This document shows positions 49,174 to 58,472 of a DNA stretch of 64,000 nucleotides, in pieces (position 1 is the first letter of the stretch; every line of letters begins with the position of its first letter). Position numbers and translations under genes: made by a program. This stretch comes from Verrucomicrobiota bacterium (GTDB lineage: Bacteria; Verrucomicrobiota; Verrucomicrobiia; Limisphaerales; JACPZS01), in NCBI GenBank assembly GCA_016195385.1, contig JACPZS010000039.1, forward strand, positions 1-64,000. The letters are read 5' to 3'. The notes beneath the pieces were generated by a model. The model worked only from the letters and a program-made list of their open reading frames with translations, was not told the DNA's origin and made no database searches.

Positions 49174-49354
49174 GATCAAACGAAAGGCGAGCCTGTGCGG
49201 CAATTGCGGACGCACCGGAGGGAAAGATCAGAGCAACCGAGTTCGACGGCTTTCTCTTCGGGACACGAATTTCACCGATGACTGAGGATTCAATCCGTGA
49301 GAATCCGTGCAATTCGTGTCCAGTTAATTTTGCGCCGTAGCACAAGAACGATTT

Positions 49355-50158
49355 ATGAACTCAACTCGAACCCAAGACGGACAAAGGAACGGCTTCACGC
49401 TCATCGAACTGCTCGTCGTCATCGCCATCATCGCGATTTTGGCGTCAATGCTTCTCCCGGCGCTCGCGAAGGCCAAATCGAAAGCGCAATCTATAAAGTG
49501 CTTGGGCAATTTGCGACAGCTAGGCTTGGCATGGCACCTGTACACGCTCGATCACGACGACGCAATGCCTCCCAATTTTGAAGGCCCGGATAGCGGAGGA
49601 CTGAGTCGAGGCCTGCCGGGTTCGTGGGTTCTTGGTAATGCACAATCAGACACGACGACCAGCAATGTTCAGGGCGGCGTTCTCTACATTTATGTCAATA
49701 GCAGTGCTGTGTATCGATGCCCGGCAGACCGGTCCAGCGTCAGGGCTGTTCCAAGCCTCGTCCGTACACGCAGCTACTCGCTCAATGGCTGGTTGAACGA
49801 TGACGAAACTCGTTTGGGATACCCGCCCGAATTGTTCAAGCCCTACCTCAAGACAAAGTCCGCGCAACTGCTCAAGCCTGTGCAAGTCTTCACGTTCATT
49901 GATGAACATGAGCAAAGTATCGACGATGGTTCCTTTATCACGGTTTTCCCAGCAGTCGCAGCACCGGGCAACCAAGGCGATTGGATCAGCTTGCCTTCAG
50001 ACCGGCACGACCAAGGATGCAGCGTTGGATTCGCAGATGGTCATGCCGAGCACAAGCGATGGAAAGCTCCCAAACGGTTCGAAATCCCAAGGCGCCCTCC
50101 CGTCGGGGAAGATTTGAAGGATCTTCGTCAAATGCTTGAGTGGATCCAGCAGGAATAA
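49355..50158 (+). CDS. Prepilin-type protein with H-X9-DG motif
   Basis: [47 protein letters not shown] and [16 protein letters not shown]. Confidence 0.9.
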   Translation: MNSTRTQDGQRNGFTLIELLVVIAIIAILASMLLPALAKAKSKAQSIKCLGNLRQLGLAWHLYTLDHDDAMPPNFEGPDSGGLSRGLPGSWVLGNAQSDTTTSNVQGGVLYIYVNSSAVYRCPADRSSVRAVPSLVRTRSYSLNGWLNDDETRLGYPPELFKPYLKTKSAQLLKPVQVFTFIDEHEQSIDDGSFITVFPAVAAPGNQGDWISLPSDRHDQGCSVGFADGHAEHKRWKAPKRFEIPRRPPVGEDLKDLRQMLEWIQQE

Positions 50159-50232
50159 GGGCTTACTGTCGCTTGCTCCTCGCTGCCCGCGTCGTCTCGA
50201 ATACCTTTGTCATCGATCTCACAGTCAGCGAT

Positions 50233-52944
50233 ATGAAATTGCAAAACTACTTTCTCACACTGTTGCTTATTTTTGTGGTTTGCCCCGGCGACACCACTGC
50301 TCAGGCGCAAGCTTCCGTCGCTGTAGCGGCGTGGGGAAACAACGATAGTGGCCAAACGACCGTGCCCGTCGCGGCGCAAAGTGGTGTGATGGCAATTGCA
50401 GCCGGAGCGCGTCACACCGTGGCCTTAAAGAGCGACGGCTCGGTCGTAGCGTGGGGACGTAACGACAGCGGCCAAGCGACAGTGCCCGTCGTGGCGCAAA
50501 GCGGGGTCACAGCGATTGCAGCAGGAGGCAACCACACCGTGGCCTTAAAGAACGACGGCTCGGTTGTGGCGTGGGGATGGAACGAAAACGGCCAAACGAC
50601 CGTGCCCGTCGCGGCACAGAGTGGCGTTATAGCGATTGCAGCAGGAGACGCTCACAGCGTGGCCTTAAAGAGCGACGGCACCGTCGTGGCGTGGGGAGAC
50701 AACAATTCAGGCCAGGTTACAGCAGCTCCAACAACGAACGCTCCCTCTGCGACAGCAAGTCCAGTCACACTGAACGGCCAAGTCTTGAGCGGGGTGAAGG
50801 CGATTGCGGCCGGAGGTTATCACACCGTCGCCCTAAAAAGCGACGGCTCAGTGGTAGCTTGGGGACAAAACGACTCCGGCCAGGTCAATGGAACCACGTC
50901 ACGGTCGTTTGCGATAGCGAATCCAGTCAGACTGCGTGGGCAGACCTTGGACACGGTGTTATTGAGTGGAGTGATTGCGATTGCGGCTGGCGAATGGCAC
51001 ACTGTCGCCTTGAGGAACGACGGCTCAGTAGTGGCTTGGGGACACAACAGTTACGATGAAACAACAGTACCCGTCACGGCACAAAGCGGAGTGGTGGCGA
51101 TTGCGGCAGGCGGTTCCTACACAGTGGTTTTGAAGAGCGACGGAACAATTGTCGCATGGGGATATAATGAAAACGGCCAAATGATGGTGCCTATGGCGGC
51201 GCAGGGTAGAGTGACGGCGCTTGCTGCAGGCTGGTCTCACGTTGCGGCGCTCGTCATTCCAACTGCTCCCACCATCAACGTGTCTCCTGTGAGCTTGGCT
51301 GTAAGCGCGTGGCAAAGCCCCAGCTTTACCGTGACGGCCACCGGTTTCCCCCTTTACTACCGGTGGCGTAAAGACGGCGTAAATCTTGTGGGTGCGATGA
51401 ACGCCACTTACCGCCTGCCGTTCGCGCAGACGAATCATGCAGGCGAATATACCGTGGTGGTGAGCAATCCCGCCGGGAGTGTGACCAGCACCCCTCCGGC
51501 GGTGCTGACCGTGAACGCGAGCATTTCTCCAGGCACAGTCGTGGCGTGGGGAGAAAATGCTTCAGGCCAATTGGACGTACCAGTCGCGGCACAGAGCGGA
51601 GTGACGGCCATTTCGGCGGGAGGGATCCACTACTACGGCGATCGGTCGATTGGTTACAGCTTGGCCTTGAAGAACGACGGCTCAGTGGTGGCGTGGGGAA
51701 CCACCAATAATGCCTCGACCGGTCCAGACTTCCGCCAGTCGCAAGTGCCCGCTGCGGCCCAAAGCGGGGTGACGGCCATCTCGGCGGCAGACTTTCATGC
51801 CGCAGTTTTGAAGAATGACGGCACGGTGGTGGCATGGGGGGACAACCGTGCCGGCCAAGTGACAGGAATTCCAACATTCGACCAAGCAGGCGAGCCATAT
51901 TTTCCGATAGCAAGTCCCGTCACACTGAACGGCCAAGTGTTGAGAGGCGTGACGGCGATTGCGGCAGCAGGGCTTCACACGTTCGGCCTGGGCGGTTGGG
52001 GGCATACAGTGGCCCTGAAAAAGGACGGAACGGTCGTTGCTTGGGGCCACAACGGCGGCGGACAGGTCACAGGAACTCCGACGACCAACGACCCTCCGGC
52101 TGCGATCGCAAGTCCCGTCATATTGGACGGGCAGGTGTTGAGTAATATCACCGCGATCTCGGCGAGAGCAATTCACACTGTGGCATTGAAGAACGGCGGC
52201 ACGGTGGTGGCTTGGGGCTTCAACACGCACGGACAAGTCACTGGAACTCCATCAACCAACAATGGAGCTGAAGTTGCAATCGCAAATCCAGTCATACTGG
52301 ATGGCCAAGTCCTGAACGGCGTGAAAGAGATTTCGGCTGGAGCGTATCACACCGTGGCCTTGAAGTACGATGGCACAGTGGTGGCTTGGGGAGCCAACTT
52401 CTATGGCCAAGTGACAGGGACCCCAACGACTAACGAACCTTACTCCGCTATCGCAAGTCCAGTCACACTGGAAGGTCAGGTCTTGACCGGCGTGAAAACG
52501 ATCGCGGCAGGTGGTTATTACACCGCGGCCTTGAAGAACGACGGCACGGTCGTGGCGTGGGGAGACAATGGTGTGGGCGAGATCACAGGGGCTACAACAA
52601 CGAACAACTTTGGGGGTTGGGGGAGTGCAATAGCGAATCCAGTCACACTAAGAGGTCAAGTCTTGAGCGGCGTGACGGCAATCGCGGCGAGTTACATTCA
52701 CACCGTGGCTCTTCTCGGCAATGTCCCGCTGCTGCCCTCTCTAAATACTATGACCAGCGGCAATGAAATCATCATCTCCTGGCCCACGAATGCCGTCGGG
52801 TTCAGACTGCAAGCAACGACCAGTTTGGTTCCACTGGTCAATTGGATCGATTACGCCAGTCCTTCTGCGGTTCATGGTGGGCAATTCACCGTCACAAATA
52901 GTCTTTCCGGCGACGCACGTTTTTTTCGGCTACTGAAGCGGTAA
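50233..52944 (+). CDS. Exported RCC1-repeat protein with a central Ig-like domain
   Basis: Signal peptide MKLQNYFLTLLLIFVVCPGDTTAQA; repeated VVAWGxNxxGQ...AIAAGxxHTVALKxDGS; Ig-like PTINVSPVSLAVSAWQSPSFTVTATGFPLYYRWRKDGVNL. Confidence 0.88.
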   Translation: MKLQNYFLTLLLIFVVCPGDTTAQAQASVAVAAWGNNDSGQTTVPVAAQSGVMAIAAGARHTVALKSDGSVVAWGRNDSGQATVPVVAQSGVTAIAAGGNHTVALKNDGSVVAWGWNENGQTTVPVAAQSGVIAIAAGDAHSVALKSDGTVVAWGDNNSGQVTAAPTTNAPSATASPVTLNGQVLSGVKAIAAGGYHTVALKSDGSVVAWGQNDSGQVNGTTSRSFAIANPVRLRGQTLDTVLLSGVIAIAAGEWHTVALRNDGSVVAWGHNSYDETTVPVTAQSGVVAIAAGGSYTVVLKSDGTIVAWGYNENGQMMVPMAAQGRVTALAAGWSHVAALVIPTAPTINVSPVSLAVSAWQSPSFTVTATGFPLYYRWRKDGVNLVGAMNATYRLPFAQTNHAGEYTVVVSNPAGSVTSTPPAVLTVNASISPGTVVAWGENASGQLDVPVAAQSGVTAISAGGIHYYGDRSIGYSLALKNDGSVVAWGTTNNASTGPDFRQSQVPAAAQSGVTAISAADFHAAVLKNDGTVVAWGDNRAGQVTGIPTFDQAGEPYFPIASPVTLNGQVLRGVTAIAAAGLHTFGLGGWGHTVALKKDGTVVAWGHNGGGQVTGTPTTNDPPAAIASPVILDGQVLSNITAISARAIHTVALKNGGTVVAWGFNTHGQVTGTPSTNNGAEVAIANPVILDGQVLNGVKEISAGAYHTVALKYDGTVVAWGANFYGQVTGTPTTNEPYSAIASPVTLEGQVLTGVKTIAAGGYYTAALKNDGTVVAWGDNGVGEITGATTTNNFGGWGSAIANPVTLRGQVLSGVTAIAASYIHTVALLGNVPLLPSLNTMTSGNEIIISWPTNAVGFRLQATTSLVPLVNWIDYASPSAVHGGQFTVTNSLSGDARFFRLLKR

Positions 52945-53011
52945 TTGATTCAATATGGAGAATCTCAGAACTGGTCTATGCACCATGTAAAGTCAGGCAA
53001 CAATACCGCGC

Positions 53012-55075
53012 TCATTTTTTGTGCCACAGTGATTTCAGCAGTTCTTCGAATCGCGTGTCCGACCGAAGACCGTCAAAGCTTGCGTCCGTGTATATCGCAA
53101 TTGCGAAATCTGCTGGCACCTTTTCTTTCGCAAGCCGCAAGTATTCGATCGCTTTGTTCGGCTGATTTAGATGGGCGTGGATCGTTGCCAAACTCAAAAA
53201 GTTTTGGTTGTCGGCTTTGGAATTTTCCATTTCAAGTCGCCGTTGCCAATAACCTTCACGCCCTCCTTGCTTGAAAGCAGTTTCCAAAGCATCGAATTCT
53301 GCTTTCACCTGCTTCGGATTTTCGCCGCTCTCCAATGCCGACTGTCTTCCTAAGCGGATGGAATTTGTATAGTCGCCTTTCGCTAGATAAAATTGGGACT
53401 GCGCGTAATGCGGCGAGTCAACGCCATCCTTGAGCCAAGACTTCGAATTGTCGTACAATTCGATGGCGCGGTCATATTCTCGGCACCAACCATAAACAAA
53501 TCCCGAGTAAATTGTGCGAAGCTTTGAAGGAGTATGTCGGCCAACGTCGATGGCCTTCCTCAACTCCGCCAGCGCTTCCTTGGTGCGGCCCAGGGAGGCA
53601 AAATTCAGAGCAGCAACTAAAAGGACTTGTTCTGAATCCGGACTTAATTTGATTGCGAGTCTGTTTTCTCTTTCGGCGGCTACAAAATCCAAAGCGAATA
53701 CGTTAGCCGCCGCGAATGCGGAGCGGGCAAGACCGGATCGCGGATCCAGCAGCACGGCTTTTTTTGCCGCCTCTTGTCCATTCCGGTTGCTCGTCTGACT
53801 TGGAATCGAAAACCATGCGTCCGCCAATTGGGCATACGCGTCAGCAAACATGGGATCCCACTCGGTTGCTTTTTCAAAATGCTTGATCGCCTCTGCTGCA
53901 TTGAGATTGAGATGTAATTCGTCGTATCCCCTAACGTACTCCACGTTGGCTTCGACAACGGGTGATCTCTTGAAATCGGACGAGCGTGGTGCCCGAAAGG
54001 TCAGCGAATAGACGATCGCCGATACTACCGCGAGGCCGGCCAATGCCGCCGCAAGTTTCGTCGCAAGATGTTTAGTTCGCTGCCAGGCCCGCCGCTGTTT
54101 CACCGAGCGGCCAGCGTTCAGCAGTTCCAAGTCGGCGTGCAGTTCTTCGGCGTTCGTGTAGCGGTCCCGCGCATTGGAAGCACACGCTTTGACGATGATT
54201 TCGTTCAATTCGAGCAAGGCATCACGCTCCGGCACGTCGGGCCAGCCGAGCGGGAGGTCGGGAAAGTCGCGACGGTCGCGGCCCATCGCGGCTTCGTAGA
54301 GTACCTTGCCCAGCGCGTAGAGATCGGCTTGCGGCGTGCCGGGGCCTTCGGGCGCGAGGTAGCCTTCGGTGCCGACTATCGAGCGTGCGTCGTCGCCGGT
54401 GGCCGCGTGCGTCACGAGGCCGATGTCCGCCAGCTTGGGCCGTCCGCCGACGAAGATGATGTTCGACGGTTTCACGTCGCGATGCACGAGTCCTTGCGCG
54501 TGCAGGTGCGCGAGCGCGTGCGTTAGCGAGAGGCCGATTTCGATGACGCGCACGACGGACAGGCGGCCACGCTGCTTCAAGTCATGGCGGAGAGTGTGGG
54601 GGACGTACAATGACGAATCACGAACATTGAATGATGAAGGAAGTCCGAAGTCCAAAGCTCGAAGATTGCTATTTGTAGTTGCGTGTTCGGCATTGGAGAT
54701 TTGGGTTTCTTTCGGATTTCGACCTTCGTCATTCGGGTTTGGCACCGTGTCGGCCAGTTCCATCACATAGTAGAAGTGGCTGTCGTCAGGCGCGCGGCCG
54801 ACGTGGAGGATGGCGACCTGGCTGGGATCGGAGCGGGAGATGGGTTCGTAGCGGCGTATGCCGGCGAATTCACGCTCGAACGGGCGCGGGTCGTCGCCGA
54901 ACACGTCGCGCCGGACAATTTTCACCGCGCGAAATTCGCCGAGGACGGTTCGCGCGAGCCAGACTTCGCCGTACGCGCCGACACCGATGCAGCGGATCAA
55001 AGCGTGATCCGGGACTTGCGGTGGAACTCGCCCGGCAAATGAAGCAACGTCTGGCGGTGCCTCCAGTGGTTTCAT
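53012..55075 (-). CDS. Serine/threonine protein kinase with C-terminal TPR-like region
   Basis: CIGVGAYGEVWLAR, AVKIV, LVHRDVKPSNIIFVGGRPKLADIGLV, GTEGYLAPEG; a TM helix then TPR-like repeats. Confidence 0.88.
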   Translation of the reverse strand: MKPLEAPPDVASFAGRVPPQVPDHALIRCIGVGAYGEVWLARTVLGEFRAVKIVRRDVFGDDPRPFEREFAGIRRYEPISRSDPSQVAILHVGRAPDDSHFYYVMELADTVPNPNDEGRNPKETQISNAEHATTNSNLRALDFGLPSSFNVRDSSLYVPHTLRHDLKQRGRLSVVRVIEIGLSLTHALAHLHAQGLVHRDVKPSNIIFVGGRPKLADIGLVTHAATGDDARSIVGTEGYLAPEGPGTPQADLYALGKVLYEAAMGRDRRDFPDLPLGWPDVPERDALLELNEIIVKACASNARDRYTNAEELHADLELLNAGRSVKQRRAWQRTKHLATKLAAALAGLAVVSAIVYSLTFRAPRSSDFKRSPVVEANVEYVRGYDELHLNLNAAEAIKHFEKATEWDPMFADAYAQLADAWFSIPSQTSNRNGQEAAKKAVLLDPRSGLARSAFAAANVFALDFVAAERENRLAIKLSPDSEQVLLVAALNFASLGRTKEALAELRKAIDVGRHTPSKLRTIYSGFVYGWCREYDRAIELYDNSKSWLKDGVDSPHYAQSQFYLAKGDYTNSIRLGRQSALESGENPKQVKAEFDALETAFKQGGREGYWQRRLEMENSKADNQNFLSLATIHAHLNQPNKAIEYLRLAKEKVPADFAIAIYTDASFDGLRSDTRFEELLKSLWHKK
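54608..54742. repeat. Word-like imperfect inverted repeat embedded in the kinase CDS
   Basis: One arm is rich in GAATGATGAAGGAAGTCCGAAGTCCAAAG, the other in TTTCTTTCGGATTTCGACCTTCGTCATTC; encodes NPNDEGRNPKETQISNAEHATTNSNLRALDFGLPSSFNVRDSS. Confidence 0.65.
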
Positions 55076-55129
55076 GCACGCTCACCTTATTTTTCCGGCG
55101 GCTTGTTTGCGAGCACAAACGCGATACGC

Positions 55130-56155
55130 CTACAAAGGCTTTGGCGATAAGATTTTTCCCGCCGCTTGCCTGACCAATTCCATCAACTCAGTCGGCCGCA
55201 CAACGGTGGCGTTGCCGCCCCAACTCAGGATCCAGCGCTGCACTTCCAGCAGGCCAGAGAGTTTCAACGTGAGTTCCACGCCGCCGTCCTTGAGTTCGCG
55301 CAGCCGCTGCGAGGCGTGCCATTTTTTTTCGCGGATGAAATCAGCCACGCTCGCGTCGAAGCGGATGACAACTTCGTGTTCTTCCTGGCCGGAGTGAACC
55401 CCAAAACTGTCGCGAAGCTGGCGCTCCAAAGAAAATTTTTCGGGCCGCGAGAATTTCTCCCCCGTTGGCTCGACCGCCAGAATGCGCGCCGGCACAAAGG
55501 TTCGAATGGCTTTGCGCAAATGATCAAACGCGAAAAGGAACCACTCGCCATTGATGTTGGCCAGGTGATAAGGATCGACGATGCGGTCCTCGGTCTCGCG
55601 CCGGCCGGGTTTGCGATAGATCAACTTTAGCTGCTGCCGGCGAACGGTGGCTTTGGCGAGTGCATCAAAGTTCTGTAGATTCAGAATTGGCTCGGCGCTT
55701 GTGCGAAAACTGATCGTCTTTTCCCAGTCCGAGAGATTCAACGAAATGGTGTCAGGCAACGACGCGGCCATTTTTTTGAAGGCACTGAGCAGCGGCTTTT
55801 CAAAATTGGTGCCGCGATATTGTTGGAGCGCTTTTTCCGCGACGAGCAGCGCGAAGAGTTCGCCTTCGGTGATTTGCAGCGTCGGAAAGGAACTGACTTC
55901 CTGCGTGTAGAAATAGCCGTTGCGCCGTGAATCAAACTCGACGGGCAATTGGAGCCGGTCGCGCATGAATTCGAGGTCGCGATGGATGGACTTGGTGCTG
56001 ACTTCGAGTTCGCGCGCCAGCGTCACCGCGTTCGGATTGCCGCCCGCCTGGACGGCTTGATGAATGCGGAGCATCCGCTCCAAGGGGGGGCGGGTGAGTG
56101 GAAGCGATCCGGCTGTTGGCGCTCGCTTCTTCATGCGAGGCGAGGGGACGCGCAA
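55130..56155 (-). CDS. WYL-domain HTH transcriptional regulator
   Basis: LERMLRIHQAV...TLARELEVSTKSIHRDLEFMRDRL; KLIYRKPGRRETEDRIVDPYHLANINGEWFLFAFD. Confidence 0.88.
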   Translation of the reverse strand: MRVPSPRMKKRAPTAGSLPLTRPPLERMLRIHQAVQAGGNPNAVTLARELEVSTKSIHRDLEFMRDRLQLPVEFDSRRNGYFYTQEVSSFPTLQITEGELFALLVAEKALQQYRGTNFEKPLLSAFKKMAASLPDTISLNLSDWEKTISFRTSAEPILNLQNFDALAKATVRRQQLKLIYRKPGRRETEDRIVDPYHLANINGEWFLFAFDHLRKAIRTFVPARILAVEPTGEKFSRPEKFSLERQLRDSFGVHSGQEEHEVVIRFDASVADFIREKKWHASQRLRELKDGGVELTLKLSGLLEVQRWILSWGGNATVVRPTELMELVRQAAGKILSPKPL

Positions 56156-56158
56156 CGG

Positions 56159-57289
56159 CTAGTTGCCGAGTTTGAGCAGGAGTTCGTCGTTGGTCTTGTG
56201 CTTCTTGAGCGCGGCCAGCAACGTCTCCATCGCTTCGACGGGATTGAGATCGACCATCATCCGGCGAAGTTTGCGAATGGCTTCGAGATTTTTGGGCGCG
56301 AAGAGTTTTTCTTCTTTGCGCGTGCCGCTCTTCGGGATGTCGATGGCGGGGAACAAACGTCGATCCGACAGCTTGCGGTCAAGGATCAACTCCATGTTGC
56401 CGGTGCCTTTGAACTCCTGAAAAATCAGTTCGTCCATGCGCGACCCGGTATCCACCAACGCGGTGGCGAGAATCGTGAGCGAACCGCCCTCCTCGACTTT
56501 GCGCGCCGAGGCGAACATTTTGCGCGGGATTTCCAGTGCGCGCGCGTCCACACCGCCAGTCATCGTACGGCCGCTGCCGCCGTGAACGCTGTTGTAGGCG
56601 CGGGCGACGCGCGTGATGGAGTCGAGCAAAATAAAAACGTCTTTGCCGCATTCCACCATGCGGCGGCAGCGCTCGATCATGAAGCGCGAAAGGCGAACGT
56701 GCGTTTCCAGATCCTGATCGTTGGATGACGCGACGACTTCGGCTTTCACGGAACGTTGGAAATCGGTGACTTCCTCCGGGCGTTCGTCGATGAGCAGAAC
56801 CATGACGTAAACGTCCGGATGATTCGCGGTCACCGCGTTGGCGATCTGTTTGAGAATGGTGGTCTTGCCGGTGCGCGGCGGCGCGACGATGAGGCCGCGG
56901 GTGCCTTTGCCGATGGGCGTGACGAGGTCGATGACGCGCGTTTCCAAAATGTCGGGCGCGGTTTCGAGATTGAATTTCTGAATCGGGTCGATGGTGGTGA
57001 GATTTTCAAACCGCGTCGAGCGCGTGTAGTCCTCAAACGCCATGTCGTTGACCTTCTCGACTTCTTTCAGTTGCGGACTGCTGCCGCGATGCGGCGGTTG
57101 GAGCGTACCGCCGACCAGGCAGCCTTCGCGCAGGAAGCAGCGCTTGATCGTGTCCGGCGTGACAAAAATATCGGTCGGTTTTGGCTGGAAACGAGTTTCG
57201 GGCGAGCGCAGGAAGCCAAAACCCTTTTCGGAAATTTCCAGATAGCCCGAACCGTAATTGGGCGTTCCACCATTGTTGCTATTACTCAT
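56159..57289 (-). CDS. rho: Transcription termination factor Rho
   Basis: GYLEISEKGFGFLR, RVIDLVTPIGKGTRGLIVAPPRTGKTTILKQIA, LLIDERPEEVTDFQRSVKAEVVASS, FILLDSITRVARAYN. Confidence 0.95.
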   Translation of the reverse strand: MSNSNNGGTPNYGSGYLEISEKGFGFLRSPETRFQPKPTDIFVTPDTIKRCFLREGCLVGGTLQPPHRGSSPQLKEVEKVNDMAFEDYTRSTRFENLTTIDPIQKFNLETAPDILETRVIDLVTPIGKGTRGLIVAPPRTGKTTILKQIANAVTANHPDVYVMVLLIDERPEEVTDFQRSVKAEVVASSNDQDLETHVRLSRFMIERCRRMVECGKDVFILLDSITRVARAYNSVHGGSGRTMTGGVDARALEIPRKMFASARKVEEGGSLTILATALVDTGSRMDELIFQEFKGTGNMELILDRKLSDRRLFPAIDIPKSGTRKEEKLFAPKNLEAIRKLRRMMVDLNPVEAMETLLAALKKHKTNDELLLKLGN

Positions 57290-57350
57290 AATATATCGAA
57301 CTTGACGAAATCATTGCCGGACTGAAATCAGAAGCGGCCCGGAAAAAAGC

Positions 57351-57539
57351 TCAACGAGCTTTGAAAGTTTTTGGGAAAACCGGTGACTCGAACGTTACGA
57401 AACCCAACTCCGCACACCGTTGTTTCATCCGCCTTTCGGACGAACGACAGGCCATTTCTAAGAGCAAACCGCCGGGAACGCAATAAATAATTTTTCCGGG
57501 CTGTGCCGTTTTCAAAAGCGGCAGTAATTTTTTCACCAC
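57351..57539 (-). CDS. Small ORF, doubtful
   Basis: 62 aa (GTG start) between plsC-like and rho, in the same frame as the plsC-like gene and after its stop. Confidence 0.25.
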   Translation of the reverse strand: MVKKLLPLLKTAQPGKIIYCVPGGLLLEMACRSSERRMKQRCAELGFVTFESPVFPKTFKAR

Positions 57540-57560
57540 AAATTCCGGGTCGCGGCTCGC

Positions 57561-58424
57561 TCAACGTGTGTCCGTCCGCAATGAAAGCGGTTCCGTTCCA
57601 GCCGAACTGTTGGCGCGAGGACCCGACGCCGACGGGCAGCCGTGTTCGCTGGCGAGCGCGCAAACCCGTCGATGCAGTTCGCCGGCGAGTTCCTTGCGAC
57701 CAACTCCAACTGGCGCCAGCGCCTCGCCATAGGCGACGAACGCGCGAATTCGTTTTTTGGAAAACAGATTGAGCAAGTGCGGCCCAAAGGTCATGTCCCC
57801 CCAGTAACACACCTCCTCTTCGACCGAGCCGTCCTCGATCACGTAACTGATCCGCGCAGGTGACACCCGCCAGCCGTTGGCAGCGGCCGGCTCCAGCAGC
57901 GAAGAACGGAAAGGCAGAACTTGCCGTCCATCGCTGCTCGTGCCTTCGGGAAAAATCGCCACCACCGCTCCCTGCGCAATCAAGGGAACAAAAGCCTCCG
58001 CCACCCGCGCCACGTCCGATCTTTGCTCGCGCCGCAAAAACAAAGTTCCCGCGCACGCGGTCAACGGGCCGATGATCGGCCACTGGCGGACATCAGCTTT
58101 GGAGACGAACACCACCGGCTGCCGTTGGCCGAGCACCATGATGTCCAGGTAACTGAGATGGTTACAGACGAGCATTCCCTCCGCAGGCGGCTCGCCGGCG
58201 TAAGTGACCGTGACGTTCAGCCCGCGCAAAATCCGCGCCGAGGAGCGCCCCAGCCAAGCCGTGCGTTCATGCAGCAAAGCGGAGCGGTTGCGCACCCAGA
58301 TGAGAAAAAAATAATCCAGCGCGGCCACGCCCAGCGCGCCGCAAAGTTGCAGACATCGAAACCCAACGCGGAACGGATAACGGCGAAGCCCACTCATCGC
58401 CGGTCGTAAAAAACCGTCGCACAA
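57561..58424 (-). CDS. 1-acyl-sn-glycerol-3-phosphate acyltransferase-like (PlsC/OlsA-like)
   Basis: VCNHLSYLDIMVLG (HX4D motif) and FPEGTSSDGRQVLPFRSSLLEPA. Confidence 0.88.
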   Translation of the reverse strand: MCDGFLRPAMSGLRRYPFRVGFRCLQLCGALGVAALDYFFLIWVRNRSALLHERTAWLGRSSARILRGLNVTVTYAGEPPAEGMLVCNHLSYLDIMVLGQRQPVVFVSKADVRQWPIIGPLTACAGTLFLRREQRSDVARVAEAFVPLIAQGAVVAIFPEGTSSDGRQVLPFRSSLLEPAAANGWRVSPARISYVIEDGSVEEEVCYWGDMTFGPHLLNLFSKKRIRAFVAYGEALAPVGVGRKELAGELHRRVCALASEHGCPSASGPRANSSAGTEPLSLRTDTR

Positions 58425-58472
58425 GCCTTGCGAAAGTAACCGGCCAGAAGTTTCATTCCGATGCGCAATGAA

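Noticed and set aside
57328-58083. 251-aa minus-strand ORF overlapping the PlsC-like gene
   Set aside because: Different frame from the acyltransferase, which carries NHLSYLD and FPEGTSS motifs; the alternative has no domain signal.
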